The notes beneath the pieces are model-generated. The model saw only the letters and a program-made list of their open reading frames with translations, was not told the DNA's origin and ran no database searches. Made by a program: the position numbers and the translations under genes. Of a DNA stretch of 64,000 bases, positions 29,366 through 38,266 are shown one piece after another (within the stretch, counting starts at the first letter, position 1; each line of letters starts with the position of its first letter). This DNA is from Mycobacterium noviomagense (GTDB lineage: Bacteria; Actinomycetota; Actinomycetes; Mycobacteriales; Mycobacteriaceae), in assembly GCF_010731635.1 (NCBI RefSeq), contig NZ_AP022583.1, positions 3,100,001 through 3,164,000 of the forward strand, read 5' to 3'.

Positions 29366-30567
29366 AGCACCCCCTCGGCACGCAGTTGTTCGAGCTCCTC
29401 AGTGGTCCGGCCGAGCAGGCCCCCGTAGACGTCGTCGTTGTGGTGTCCCGGCCGTGCCGGGCCGGCGTTGCGGATGCTGCCCGGCGACTCGGAGAGCACC
29501 GGGACGATGCCGGGGCCCAAAACGGATCTCTCGACCCGTTCATCCCAGTGATCGGCAATCATTCCGCGGGCTCGCAGCTGGGGATCCTCGACCACTTCGG
29601 CGACGGTGTTGATAGGACCGGCGATAACGCCTGCTGCGCTGAGTGTTTCGATGATATCGTTCGGGTGACGCTGCCCGGCCCAGTCGCCGATGATCTTGTC
29701 GAGTTCGTCCTGGTTGCGGCCGCGGGCGCCGTGCGTGGCGAACCGGTCGTCGGTGGCCAGGTCCGGTCGCCCCATCGCCTGGCACAACCGAACGAACACG
29801 GTGTCCTGGTTGGCCGCGATCACCACCCACGTGCCGTCGGCGCTACGGTAGATGTTGGACGGCGCGATGCCCTCGAGCCGGGTGCCCGACGGCCCGCGCA
29901 CCACCCCGCCGACGTCGTAGTCAGGGATGGTGGATTCCTGGATGGCCAAACAGGATTCGGTCAGTGCCACGTCGACGACCTGACCGCGACCGCTGACACT
30001 GCGACGGTACAGTGCCGCCAGCGCACCCTGCGCGCCGAACATCCCGGCCAAGCTGTCGCCCAGTGACAACGCCAGCCGCGGCGGTGGTCCATCGGGAAAT
30101 CCGTTGAGGTGACGCAGCCCGCTGGCCGCCTCGGCCACCGAGGCGTAGCCGGCCTTGTGCGCCTCGGGGCCGGTCTGCCCGTAGCCGGATACTCGCACCA
30201 GGATGATGCCCGGGTTACGTTCGCATAGAACCTGATAGCCGAGGTTCCACTTCTCCAAAGTGCCGGGCCGAAAGTTCTCCACCACGATGTCGGACTTTTC
30301 GACGAGGTCGAGAAACAGCTCACGTCCGCGGTCTTTGCGTAGGTCGAGCGTCACGGCTTTCTTGTTGCGGGCGTGCACGGTCCAGAAGAAGTGGTGCCCG
30401 TCGAGTTCGGCCTGCCCCCAGGTGCGCAACGGATCGGGCGCCCCCGGTGGTTCCACCTTGATGACCTCGGCGCCCATGTCGCCGAGCAGTCGGCCGGCGA
30501 ACGGTCCCGCAATCAACGTGCCGAGCTCGAGCACCCGGATGCCGTCCAGCGCGCCGGCTGGGTTCAT
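29362..30567 (-). CDS. CaiB/BaiF family CoA-transferase (class III)
   Basis: A 401-residue formyl-CoA-transferase-fold protein. The N-terminus reads GIRVLELGTLIAGPFAGRLLGDMGAEVIKVEPPG (recognisable from LIAGPFAGRLLGDMGAEV), followed by FWTVHARNKKAVTLDLRKD and VVENFRPGTLEKW, all family hallmarks. It would activate a carboxylic acid by CoA transfer. The ATG overlaps the upstream hydrolase stop (ATGA). It feeds the HMG-lyase-like and acyl-CoA dehydrogenase steps in this operon. Confidence 0.93.
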   Translation of the reverse strand: MNPAGALDGIRVLELGTLIAGPFAGRLLGDMGAEVIKVEPPGAPDPLRTWGQAELDGHHFFWTVHARNKKAVTLDLRKDRGRELFLDLVEKSDIVVENFRPGTLEKWNLGYQVLCERNPGIILVRVSGYGQTGPEAHKAGYASVAEAASGLRHLNGFPDGPPPRLALSLGDSLAGMFGAQGALAALYRRSVSGRGQVVDVALTESCLAIQESTIPDYDVGGVVRGPSGTRLEGIAPSNIYRSADGTWVVIAANQDTVFVRLCQAMGRPDLATDDRFATHGARGRNQDELDKIIGDWAGQRHPNDIIETLSAAGVIAGPINTVAEVVEDPQLRARGMIADHWDERVERSVLGPGIVPVLSESPGSIRNAGPARPGHHNDDVYGGLLGRTTEELEQLRAEGVL

Positions 30568-31592
30568 TGGGTCTCCGCGAAGTCGTGGCGAGCTAGCCAG
30601 TCGCTGATGATGTCGACGGCCTGGCCCAGCTTGTCACGCTGGTCCGGACCCGCGTAATAGTGCGTGGCGCCCGGGATTTCGTGCATCTCCTTGTTTGGAT
30701 GGCCGATCGCCTCGAAGAGCCGGCAGGTGTGGCTGGGTGTGCAGGCGTCGTCGGCAAGGTTGCCGATGACCAGCGCGGGCACGGCGATGTCACATCCGCA
30801 CGTGATGCCGTCGCCGTGGGCGTCGTCGTAGCTCCACTGCGAAAGCCAGCTGCGCAGGGTGCAGAAGCGGGCCAGCCCGACCGGGCTCATGTTCACCACT
30901 TGAGGATCGCCCAGATAACAGCTTCCCGGGGTGCGTTCGTTGGGATCGACGCTCGGATCCAGCCAGCGTGGGTCGGCCATGGTGCCGTGCACGACGAAAC
31001 AGAATTCGTCATCCGGGCGCCCGGCTGCCTTGAGCTCTGACAGCTTGTCTTTCACCCATGCCGTGATGCGGCGGTTGCGCTCGATCTGGGCGTGCCGGTA
31101 GCGCGCCAGGAATTCTTCGCTGTAAGGCGGTTGGTTCGGGTTATCCGGGTTGTAGAGGTCCAACTCGGGATCGCGGTTGCTCGGGTCGGATTCGTCGAGG
31201 ATGGATGCATTCAGCCATTCGGTCAGCGTGCCGTGGCGGCTGATGTGAGCCGCCAGCAGCATGATGCCGTCGGCCGCGGGCAGGTCCAGTTGGGTGAGGT
31301 CGGGCCCGTCACCGGACGGGCTGCAGGTCACCGTGGGGTCCTGGGCCTGCTGCTGGTAGAACAGCGAGAGCGAGCCACCGCCGCTCCAGCCGGCCAGCAC
31401 CACCTTCTGGTAGCCCAGCCGTTTCTTGGCATCCTTGATGCACTTGCCGAGGTCCTCGACCACTTTTTCCATCAGCAGCGCCGAGTCGGTGCCCCGAAAC
31501 CGGCTGTTGCAGTAGATGACGTGATGTCCGGCCCGGCCCAACGCGTTGATCATCGGCAGGTAGGCGCCGCCGCCGATCGGGTGCATGAACAC
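30564..31592 (-). pseudogene. alpha/beta hydrolase, N-terminally truncated by a deletion
   Basis: The readable part is 342 residues with the nucleophile elbow VVLAGWSGGGSLSLFY and, near the end, ALVIGNLADDACTPSH and GATHYYAGP, typical of alpha/beta hydrolases. The protein begins at VFMHPIGGGAY; the frame is open further back as HRLTVIVFMHP but without a start codon, and the expected first strands (about 40 residues) are absent. Directly upstream, in another frame, lies a homogentisate-dioxygenase-like N-terminus. I read this as a deletion that removed the 3' end of one gene and the 5' end of the other. A shortened protein from the GTG at 31592 is possible. The stop overlaps the CoA-transferase start. 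Confidence 0.65.
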
Positions 31593-31600
31593 GATGACGG

Positions 31601-31747
31601 TTAGGCGGTGGGGTCGTGGCGGCGGTACAGGTTGGCGGTCCGGCCGGTGAACCCGCCGCGGCCGAGCTCGTCGTCCTTGAGGCCGTCGAGGTCGGCGTGC
31701 AGACGTCGCGGGGTGCGGCCTTTGCGCAAGTGGACGAAGGATTCCAT
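31601..31747 (-). pseudogene. homogentisate 1,2-dioxygenase-like N-terminal remnant
   Basis: From an ATG at 31747 the frame reads MESFVHLRKGRTPRRLH, then ADLDGLKDDELGRGGFTGR and ANLYRRHDPTA before a stop at 31601. This is, from memory, the start of the actinobacterial homogentisate 1,2-dioxygenase-like cupin family, which is normally over 350 residues; only 48 remain. It ends within ten bases of the in-frame start of the truncated hydrolase. An 18-bp palindrome precedes it and would now drive the hydrolase operon. Confidence 0.6.
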
Positions 31748-31780
31748 GGACGGCTCCGGCTCGGGGCGAAAAGTAGAAGT

Positions 31781-31798
31781 GAAAGTGACGTTACTTTC
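31781..31798. promoter_or_regulatory. 18-bp inverted repeat, candidate operator of the operon
   Basis: GAAAGTGACGTTACTTTC is palindromic at 16 of 18 positions and lies 34 bases upstream of the ATG at 31747, after the mazF-like remnant. Position and symmetry suit a dimeric regulator such as the TetR protein encoded later in the operon (27858-28469). Confidence 0.5.
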
Positions 31799-31837
31799 TC
31801 TTTTGTGCACCTGCAAGGATCATCTTTCGGACTCCGC

Positions 31838-32159
31838 TCAAGACGCCAAGCCGAGGAACACCATGAGTGAGCGTTCGATGTCCGCCATAACCGTCGTAGG
31901 TACGCGACCGATCCGCGCACCAAGATTCGAGCGGCGAACTGTCGTGATCTTGTCGACCATGGCAAAGCTGGGCTGGGCAATTCCGGTCGACAGGGGTATC
32001 GCGACGCGCGTTATCGGCGCGTCCACCACGGTGGTGGTCAGCGAGATGACGACAACCGATTCCGTTGCAGAGAACAAGGTCATCTTGGGCAATCAGCGCC
32101 GGGCGAGGTTGGGCGGCGTAGACGCCACCAGAGGCGGTCCAGAGCTCGCCACGGTTCAC
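31838..32159 (-). pseudogene. MazF/PemK-like toxin, frameshifted
   Basis: The first 28 codons read MNRGELWTASGGVYAAQPRPALIAQDDL, the conserved MazF strand pair (quoted from RGELW and RPALIAQDD). The homology then continues in another frame as FSATESVVVISLTTT, QPSFAMVDKITTVRR and SLMVFLGLAS. One extra base at about 32075 (the C of GAACAAGG on the plus strand) explains the break; removing it restores one 106-residue toxin. The GTG start overlaps the antitoxin stop (GTGA), a classic TA layout. As it stands the toxin is inactive unless frameshifting or a sequencing error is involved. Confidence 0.8.
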
Positions 32160-32365
32160 TCGTCGTCGGCTAGTTCAGAGATCGCCTCGACAAACTCCAT
32201 GTCGTCGCTTTGCCGGTCTGCTTCGGCAAGCGCCAGCGATTCGCGGTGTGCCTCTGCAGCAAACCGCTCCGACCGAACGTCGGGCACCCAGACTTGAACC
32301 GGCCGGTATTTGCGGTCACGCATACGACGGCGGTATTCGCCAGCCCGCTGTGTTGATGTGCCCAT
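32156..32365 (-). CDS. MazE-like antitoxin (DUF3018-type)
   Basis: A 69-residue protein. RRRMRDRKYRPVQVWVPDVRSERFAAEAHRESLALAEA (core RPVQVWVPDVRSERFAAEA) matches small antitoxins of MazE type, followed by an acidic toxin-binding tail, MEFVEAISELADDE. It overlaps the toxin remnant by four bases. A GTTGCATGCAAC palindrome lies 26 bases upstream of its ATG. Its frame is intact although the toxin is broken, so it may still act as an orphan antitoxin. Confidence 0.8.
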   Translation of the reverse strand: MGTSTQRAGEYRRRMRDRKYRPVQVWVPDVRSERFAAEAHRESLALAEADRQSDDMEFVEAISELADDE

Positions 32366-32390
32366 GCGTCAGCTGTTCCATGAAACGCTC

Positions 32391-32402
32391 GTTGCATGCA
32401 AC
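32391..32402. promoter_or_regulatory. 12-bp perfect palindrome upstream of the antitoxin gene
   Basis: GTTGCATGCAAC is self-complementary, and a wider CAGCTGTT...AACAGCTG repeat surrounds it (from about 32370 to 32407). Such dyads in front of mazE-type genes are usual autoregulatory operators. Confidence 0.45.
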
Positions 32403-32412
32403 AGCTGGTGCA

Positions 32413-33411
32413 TTAAAAACCGCCGGTCACCCGCACCACTGCCCGGCCCGAGAATGTCCCCGCTCGTAGCTGGTCGAGCACACCGACCACGTCTTTGACG
32501 TCGACGTCGGTGGTGATCGCCGCGAGATGACGCGGACGCAACGAATCGCCGAGACGCGCCCACAGTTCTCGCCGCGGGCCGATCGGTAGCTGCACCGAGT
32601 CGATGCCGAGCAGCGCGATACCGCGCAGTATGAACGGCATCACCGTGGTGTGTAGCGCCGCGCCACCGGTCAGCCCACTACAGGCCACCGCGCCGTGGTA
32701 GTGCACCGCACTCAGCACGTCCGCTAGCGTCGCGCCGCCCACGCAGTCCACGCCGGCCGCCCAGCGCGCCTTGGCCAGCGGCCTCGGCTTCGCGTCGGGG
32801 TCGGCGGGCAGCCGGCCGATAACCTCTGTTGCACCAAGCTCTTTCAGCCGCTCAGCCGCATGATCCTTACCCGTCGACGCCACCACCTGATAGCCGGCGG
32901 CTGCGAGTAGATCCACGCTGATCGACCCCACCCCGCCCGACGCGCCGGTCACCACAACGGGACCCGCGTCGGTCGCGACACCCCAATCTTGCAGTGCCTG
33001 CACGCTCATCGCGGCGGTGAACCCGGCGGTCCCGATAGCGGCGCCGTCGTACGGGCTCAGCGCGCCCAACGGCACCAACTGGTCGGCGGGCAGCCGAGCA
33101 TATTCGGCGTAACCGCCGTGGTGGCCGGTACCGATCTGGTACCCGTGAGCCAGAACGGCGTCGCCGACCGCGAAATCGGGTGATTGCGACTCGACGACTT
33201 CGCCAGTCAGATCGATGCCCGGCACGACGGGATACTCGCGCACCACACCGCCGCCGGGTGTCAGCGCCAATGCGTCCTTGTAGTTGACGCTGGAATACAG
33301 CACCCGGATCGTCACATCGCCGGGCGGCAACTCGGCTGCGGTGAGTGTCTCCACCGTTGTCCTAATCTGGTCGCCGTCCTTGCGTGCCATAAGCGCCTGA
33401 AATGTGTCCAT
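32413..33411 (-). CDS. acrylyl-CoA reductase / YhdH-AcuI type zinc-free oxidoreductase
   Basis: A 332-residue medium-chain reductase without the zinc ligands. VLYSSVNYKDALALTPGG, GIDLTGEV, GTAGFTAAMSVQAL and the NADPH loop VVVTGASGGVGSISVDLL all belong to the YhdH/AcuI group, which reduces acryloyl-CoA or related enoyl compounds. It differs in its N-terminus from the zeta-crystallin-type quinone oxidoreductases common in mycobacteria. The ATG faces a divergent aldo/keto reductase 22 bases away, so the two probably share a control region. The downstream gene is mazE-like, 47 bases on. Confidence 0.9.
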   Translation of the reverse strand: MDTFQALMARKDGDQIRTTVETLTAAELPPGDVTIRVLYSSVNYKDALALTPGGGVVREYPVVPGIDLTGEVVESQSPDFAVGDAVLAHGYQIGTGHHGGYAEYARLPADQLVPLGALSPYDGAAIGTAGFTAAMSVQALQDWGVATDAGPVVVTGASGGVGSISVDLLAAAGYQVVASTGKDHAAERLKELGATEVIGRLPADPDAKPRPLAKARWAAGVDCVGGATLADVLSAVHYHGAVACSGLTGGAALHTTVMPFILRGIALLGIDSVQLPIGPRRELWARLGDSLRPRHLAAITTDVDVKDVVGVLDQLRAGTFSGRAVVRVTGGF

Positions 33412-33433
33412 GGCTCGACGCTAGCCTCATTGC

Positions 33434-34291
33434 ATGGATTCCTTTCTGCTTGGTCGGTATTCGGTGGCCCGCATCGGTTTCGGCGCGATGCAGTTGCCGG
33501 GCCCGGGGGTGTTCGGGCCGCCGCGAGACCATGACGAGGCGCTGGCCGTGCTGCGGCGCGCGGTGCAGCTCGGCGTCGACCACATCGACACCGCGCAGTT
33601 CTATGGACCGAAAGTCGCCAACGAACTGATCCGCGAGGCGCTGTGTCCGTATCCGGAGAACCTGGCGCTGGTGAGCAAGGTGGGCGGTCGCCGTGACGAC
33701 GCCGGCGCGTGGCTGCCGGTTCTCGACCCGGCCGACCTGCGCCGCGACATCGAGGCGAACCTTCGCACCCTTGCAGTCGACCGGCTGACCGTCGTGAACC
33801 TGCGCCTGATGGACAGCGAGGGCCCGGATCAGCGCCTCGACGACCAGCTTTCGGTGCTGATCGCCGCTCGCGACGAAGGCTTGATCGACGGGATCGGGCT
33901 GAGCAACGTCACCCGTGAGCATCTGCTGCACGCCTTGGAGCGCACTGACATCGCTTGTGTGCAAAACGCTTTCAACCTTGTCGACCGGTCCTCCGGCCCG
34001 GTGCTGCAGGAGTGCACCGCGCGCGGTATTGCGTTCGTGCCGTTCTTCCCACTCGGATCGGCGTTTTCGCCGGACAATCCGGTCCTCGGCCATGATCTGG
34101 TGAAGAGGGCGGGCGCCCGGCTGGGCTGCATGCCGGCTCAAGTCGCCCTGGCATGGACGCTCAACGTGGCGCCCAACGTGCTGTTGATCCCGGGCACCTC
34201 GTCGGTGCGACACCTCGAGGAGAACATGGCGGTCGCAGATATCGAGCTCGACAACGACACCGTTGCCGAGCTAAATGCGATCGCCGCCTGA
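33434..34291 (+). CDS. aldo/keto reductase
   Basis: A 285-residue TIM-barrel NADPH reductase. The active-site set is visible: D in HIDTAQFYG, the Tyr in the same motif, and K in LVSKVGG. The catalytic His position falls at VVNLRLMDSEG, where a Met replaces the usual His, an atypical feature. The NADP-binding C-terminus reads LLIPGTSSVRHLEENM. It is transcribed divergently from the YhdH-type reductase. Confidence 0.88.
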   Translation: MDSFLLGRYSVARIGFGAMQLPGPGVFGPPRDHDEALAVLRRAVQLGVDHIDTAQFYGPKVANELIREALCPYPENLALVSKVGGRRDDAGAWLPVLDPADLRRDIEANLRTLAVDRLTVVNLRLMDSEGPDQRLDDQLSVLIAARDEGLIDGIGLSNVTREHLLHALERTDIACVQNAFNLVDRSSGPVLQECTARGIAFVPFFPLGSAFSPDNPVLGHDLVKRAGARLGCMPAQVALAWTLNVAPNVLLIPGTSSVRHLEENMAVADIELDNDTVAELNAIAA

Positions 34292-34332
34292 TGTCGGCAC
34301 CCATCCGACCCGCTACGAGAAAGAGGCATGCG

Positions 34333-35022
34333 CTATCGCCTTGTGCTGCGACGCATCTTGGCGAGCCCGTCAATTATCAGTTCGAGTCCCAACGCGAATT
34401 CTTCGTCCAACGGCACAGGGAGATGGCCGGCCACGGTCAGGGTCGCGGGAAACGCCTGCGGGTCCAGCATGTCAATGTGGTTGGTCAGTTTGGCATCGTC
34501 GAATTCGTGACCAGCGAGCTGGATGGCGAAGCCCAACACATAGCGGGCCAGGGTTGCATATGAGCGCGCCGCGAGCTGCGGTGTGAACCCGTTGTCGAGC
34601 AGGACCGCTAACAATCGTTCGCGCTGTGCCATGGCGTTAGGGCCGATCGGCGCCTGCTCGCTCAGCAGGGGCGTCACGTTGCGGTGGCGGCGAAACATCT
34701 CGAACATGCCCTGCGCGAACGAGTCGCACGCCAGCTGCCACCCTTTTGCGGCAAGCTCTTCGGCGCTGAATTCCACCTCGCCGAACACGCGGTCCACGAC
34801 CCGGGCGATCAATTCCCTCCGGTTGCCGAAGTGGCGATAGAGCGTGGCCGTCCCCGATTCGAGCCGCTGCGCAAGCGTTCTCATCGACAACGCGTCAGCG
34901 CCTTCCTCATCCACGATCTGTAGCGCCATATCAACAATCCGATCGACCGGGACCGGTGGGCGCCCGGGGGAGCGCCGAGCCTCGATGTCTTTCGGGATTA
35001 CACGGTGGCGCGCGGTTGTCAC
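34333..35022 (-). CDS. TetR family transcriptional regulator
   Basis: The HTH is IVDMALQIVDEEGADALSMRTLAQRLESGTATLYRHFGNR (short cores: ADALSMRTLAQRLESGTATL and YRHFGNR). The ligand-binding part is of the TetR_C type often seen with FMN-dependent proteins. I start at the GTG at 35022 (VTTARHRVIPK), 229 residues; an earlier GTG at 35103 would add 27 residues. It is convergent with the aldo/keto reductase and divergent from the PPOX-fold gene at 35139, which it probably controls. Confidence 0.85.
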   Translation of the reverse strand: MTTARHRVIPKDIEARRSPGRPPVPVDRIVDMALQIVDEEGADALSMRTLAQRLESGTATLYRHFGNRRELIARVVDRVFGEVEFSAEELAAKGWQLACDSFAQGMFEMFRRHRNVTPLLSEQAPIGPNAMAQRERLLAVLLDNGFTPQLAARSYATLARYVLGFAIQLAGHEFDDAKLTNHIDMLDPQAFPATLTVAGHLPVPLDEEFALGLELIIDGLAKMRRSTRR

Positions 35023-35138
35023 GGCCCCAGTATTGCCGCTCTTGACAGCCGCCGCAATTTCGACAACGCTGTATCCATTATGTCGGGCACCCGGCGTCGC
35101 CACGCCGGCCGCGAATGAGATACAGAAAGGACCTGCTC
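35023..35138. promoter_or_regulatory. divergent promoter region between TetR and PPOX-fold genes
   Basis: A consensus-like TTGACA lies near 35042 reading rightwards, but a -10 at the right spacing is not clear. A GAAAGGA ribosome site precedes the ATG at 35139. Confidence 0.3.
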
Positions 35139-35693
35139 ATGCTGTTACCGCTTGCGACGGAGCCATTCACGGCTCCGACAGATCGCGAGATGCTCCCTTC
35201 GGAGCGGCGCGAATTCGTCCGCACACATCGCACGTGCGTTTTCGGCTACCGCCGCAAAAACGATGGTCCCGCCATGTCGGTCGTGTACTACATTCCCACC
35301 GACGATGACGAGTTGCTGGTGTCCACAATGGGAGGACGCGGCAAGGCTCGGGTCATCGCTCAGGACGGCAAGGTGAGTTTGTGCGTACTAGACGAACGTT
35401 GGCCCTTTGCCTACCTGCAGGTGTACGCCGACGCGGTGATCGAGCGCGACCGCGACCGGGTCGTGGATGTGATGATGGCAGTCGCCGGACGGATGTCGGG
35501 CCAGCCACTACCTGATGAAGGCCGCCCGGTCGTCGAGGCGATGGCCGAGGAGGAGGACCGCGTGGTCATTCGTTGTCGGCCCTACGCGACGTTCGCGCAG
35601 CCGCCACGGCACCTGTATCGCAATGATCAGGAAGAGCGAATCACCCACTGGATTGCAGGCACTGTGCCGTGGGGCGCGTCGGACCCGGCCTGA
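35139..35693 (+). CDS. pyridoxamine 5'-phosphate oxidase-fold (FMN/F420-type) protein
   Basis: A 184-residue split-barrel protein. RREFVRTHRTCVFGYRR, GPAMSVVYYIPTDDDELLVSTM and GKARVIAQDGKVSLCVLDE (short core GKARVIAQDGKVSL) are the usual PPOX-fold strands. Actinobacterial members use FMN or F420 and reduce or oxidise small molecules. I chose the ATG at 35139 because of the GAAAGGA site eight bases upstream; an ATG eight codons earlier has none. The amidohydrolase follows 12 bases after the stop, so they form an operon. Confidence 0.8.
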   Translation: MLLPLATEPFTAPTDREMLPSERREFVRTHRTCVFGYRRKNDGPAMSVVYYIPTDDDELLVSTMGGRGKARVIAQDGKVSLCVLDERWPFAYLQVYADAVIERDRDRVVDVMMAVAGRMSGQPLPDEGRPVVEAMAEEEDRVVIRCRPYATFAQPPRHLYRNDQEERITHWIAGTVPWGASDPA

Positions 35694-35705
35694 GGCGGCT
35701 CGCCC

Positions 35706-37034
35706 ATGATCCGCACGTTGCTGCATGGGGCGCAGGTGGTCACCATGTCCCCGGGCAGGCCCAACGCCGAAAGTATCGATATCGTCATCGAGGGCGACCG
35801 CATTGCCGAAATCGGTAAGCAAATCGACCGGACCGATGCGGAAACCGTCGATTTGTCGGGGCGAATCGTCATTCCCGGCCTGATCAATGCACACCTGCAC
35901 ACCTGGCAGAGCGCCCTGCGTCTCGCGGGCGCCGACTGGACCCTGCTGGAATACCTGCACAGGATGCACGGTATCGTCGCCCAGCACTACACTCCCGACG
36001 ACATCTACATCGGCAATCTCGCAGGTGCGCTCAACCAAATCAACTGCGGCACCACGACACTCGGTGACTGGTGTCATACCAACCCCACGCCCGAGCACAG
36101 CGACGCGGCGATAGAAGCCCTGCAGAAGTCCGGCATTCGCGCCGTCTTCTTCCACGGCACACCCAACCGGGACCCTGATGTCGGCCATCCGCTCGCCGAG
36201 ATCGACCGACTGCTCGACGGGTCCATCCGGGCGCACAAGTTGCTAACCCTCGGGATGGCCATCGCCGGCCCGCAATACTCAACATCCGGTGTGGCAGTAG
36301 CCGATTTGGGTGCAGCACACGAGCGGGGTCTCCTCGCGTCTTTGCATCAAAGCGGCGGACAACCGGCGGCTGCGTGGGAAGCGGTGCGCGCGGCCGGACT
36401 GTTCGGACCGCATTCCAACATTGTGCACGGCGCAGGTCTAACCGACGATTGGGCGAGCGCTCTGGTGGAAGCGGGCGCCACCTTTACCACGACACCGGAA
36501 AACGAGCTCGGCCACGGCCATTGTTCGCCCATCACAGGACAACTGCTGCGCCTCGGCGCGGCACCATCGTTGGGCACCGATACCGAAACCGCAGTGTCCG
36601 GCGAAATCCTCACCGCCGCCCGGATCGCGCTGGCCCACCGGCGCGGCCTCGACCACGACCGCCATCGCCAGGCGACCGGCATGATGTCGACAACGCCGTC
36701 CATCACGTGCAAGCAGGCGCTATCGTGGGCGACCGTCGAGGGCGCAAAAGCGTTGGGCCTCACCGATCTTGTCGGCCGACTCGAGCCAGGCATGCAGGCC
36801 GACCTAGTCGCCATCGATACCCGTGCGCTCAATCTCTGGCCCGTGCACGACCCGCTCGCCGCGGGGCTACACGCCAGCATCGCTGACATCGAAGCCGTGA
36901 TGATCGCAGGTCTTTGGCGCAAGCGAAACCATGCCTTGGCGGATGTAGACGTCGACGAAGTCCGAACCAGGTTAACGGAATCGGGCCAGCGGCTGCTCCG
37001 CCGCGCTGGTAGGTCGACCATCACGCGGCGCTAA
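35706..37034 (+). CDS. amidohydrolase family protein (chlorohydrolase/cytosine-deaminase-like)
   Basis: A 442-residue metal-dependent hydrolase. The metal motifs are GLINAHLHTWQ (first two His), LHQSGGQ, NIVHGAGL and GTDTETAV (last Asp), in the right order for the ATZ/TRZ deaminase-like subfamily. A VSLSGRIVIPGL-type composite strand pair surrounds the barrel. The substrate could be an aminated heterocycle or guanidine compound; nothing local fixes it. It is cotranscribed with the PPOX-fold gene and convergent with the P450 behind it. Confidence 0.88.
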   Translation: MIRTLLHGAQVVTMSPGRPNAESIDIVIEGDRIAEIGKQIDRTDAETVDLSGRIVIPGLINAHLHTWQSALRLAGADWTLLEYLHRMHGIVAQHYTPDDIYIGNLAGALNQINCGTTTLGDWCHTNPTPEHSDAAIEALQKSGIRAVFFHGTPNRDPDVGHPLAEIDRLLDGSIRAHKLLTLGMAIAGPQYSTSGVAVADLGAAHERGLLASLHQSGGQPAAAWEAVRAAGLFGPHSNIVHGAGLTDDWASALVEAGATFTTTPENELGHGHCSPITGQLLRLGAAPSLGTDTETAVSGEILTAARIALAHRRGLDHDRHRQATGMMSTTPSITCKQALSWATVEGAKALGLTDLVGRLEPGMQADLVAIDTRALNLWPVHDPLAAGLHASIADIEAVMIAGLWRKRNHALADVDVDEVRTRLTESGQRLLRRAGRSTITRR

Positions 37035-37040
37035 CACGCG

Positions 37041-38243
37041 TCACGGCAGTACGATCCGCAGGCGCTCCCACCCGCGGACCGTCGAGGTCGGTGCCAGCTT
37101 TGCGGCCTCGTAGTCGATGTCCCATTCCGGCCAGCGGTTGAGCAATTCGTCGAGCGCGACTCGGCCTTCCAGGCGCGCCAGGTTGGCCCCCAGGCAGTAG
37201 TGCAAACCCTTACCGAATGTCAGGTGCGCGCCCTCGTTGCGGTGGATGTTGAACGTGTCGGGCTCGCTGAACCGGCGCGGGTCGCGGTTCGCCGCGCCGA
37301 ACAGCAGCAGCATCGCGCTGCCGGCCGGCACGGTGGTGTCGTAGCACTCGAAATCCCTTGCCATCCAACGTGCGACGTGCGGACCGGTCGGCTCGAAGCG
37401 CAGCGTCTCGTCCACGGCGCGCGTCAGCAATGACCGGTCTTCGTAAACGTCGCGGCGCTGGTCGGGGTGCTCGGCGAATACCTTGGCCAACCAACCGATG
37501 AGCCGGCCGGTCGTCTCGTTGCCGGCTCCGGCGACGACCTGGGTGTAGCGCAGTACTTCGTCGCGCGTCAGCTTGCGCGTCACTCCGTGCTCGTCTTCGA
37601 ACTCGACGTTGAGCAGCGCGGTCATCAGGTCGTCGGAAGCGTTCTTGGCCCGCCAGTCGATGTAGTCGGCGTAAATCCGGCCGTCCGCAATCGCATCGGG
37701 GTCGGCCACTTTCATCGGCGCGCCGGGCCGGGTGCGCAGGTTGGCGTCGTTGGCATCGCGGACAGTGATCTGCTCCTCTTCGGGTATACCCAGCAGCATG
37801 CCGATCACCCGCATCGGCATCATCGAGGCCAGTTCGGCGATGATGTCGAAACTGTCCGCGCCGACCAGCGGATCCAGGCATCGCACGCAGTAGCGCCGGA
37901 TCTGGTCCTCGATTGCCGCCATCCGCCGCGGGGTGAACACCCGCGACATCAGCCCACGCAACATGGTGTGCATCGGCGGGTCTTGGAACATCATCACGCC
38001 GGGCGGCATGTCGAAATCCGATTGGATGAGTTCGAGGATGTCGCCGCGGCTGTTGGAGAACGTCTCCCAGTTCGCCAGAGCCTTTTCCACGTCGGAGTGC
38101 CGGGAAAGTGCCCAAAAGTCGTAGCGCTCGTTGTAGTAGATCGGCGCTTCCTCGCGCAGCCGGGCATAGACCGGGTACGGATTGGCGACGATGTCGACGT
38201 CGTAGGGGTCGTAGTAGACCTCGGTGTCGTTGGCAATCGTCAT
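37041..38243 (-). CDS. cytochrome P450
   Basis: A 400-residue P450. The I-helix motif is VVAGAGNETTGRLIG, the ExxR motif is ETLRFEPTG, and the haem loop is FGKGLHYCLGANLARLEG with the axial cysteine. It is the downstream gene of a two-gene unit with the SDR at 38267 (23-base gap, AGAGGAA ribosome site). The SDR is of the mycofactocin-linked type, so a hydroxylation-then-oxidation pair is a reasonable inference. Confidence 0.96.
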   Translation of the reverse strand: MTIANDTEVYYDPYDVDIVANPYPVYARLREEAPIYYNERYDFWALSRHSDVEKALANWETFSNSRGDILELIQSDFDMPPGVMMFQDPPMHTMLRGLMSRVFTPRRMAAIEDQIRRYCVRCLDPLVGADSFDIIAELASMMPMRVIGMLLGIPEEEQITVRDANDANLRTRPGAPMKVADPDAIADGRIYADYIDWRAKNASDDLMTALLNVEFEDEHGVTRKLTRDEVLRYTQVVAGAGNETTGRLIGWLAKVFAEHPDQRRDVYEDRSLLTRAVDETLRFEPTGPHVARWMARDFECYDTTVPAGSAMLLLFGAANRDPRRFSEPDTFNIHRNEGAHLTFGKGLHYCLGANLARLEGRVALDELLNRWPEWDIDYEAAKLAPTSTVRGWERLRIVLP

Positions 38244-38266
38244 AACGGGTTCCTCTGTCTGCGTGT

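Noticed and set aside
32413..33411. Identification of the YhdH-type reductase as FadB4
   Set aside because: The N-terminus and layout are of the YhdH/AcuI group, not of the zeta-crystallin type remembered for FadB4.
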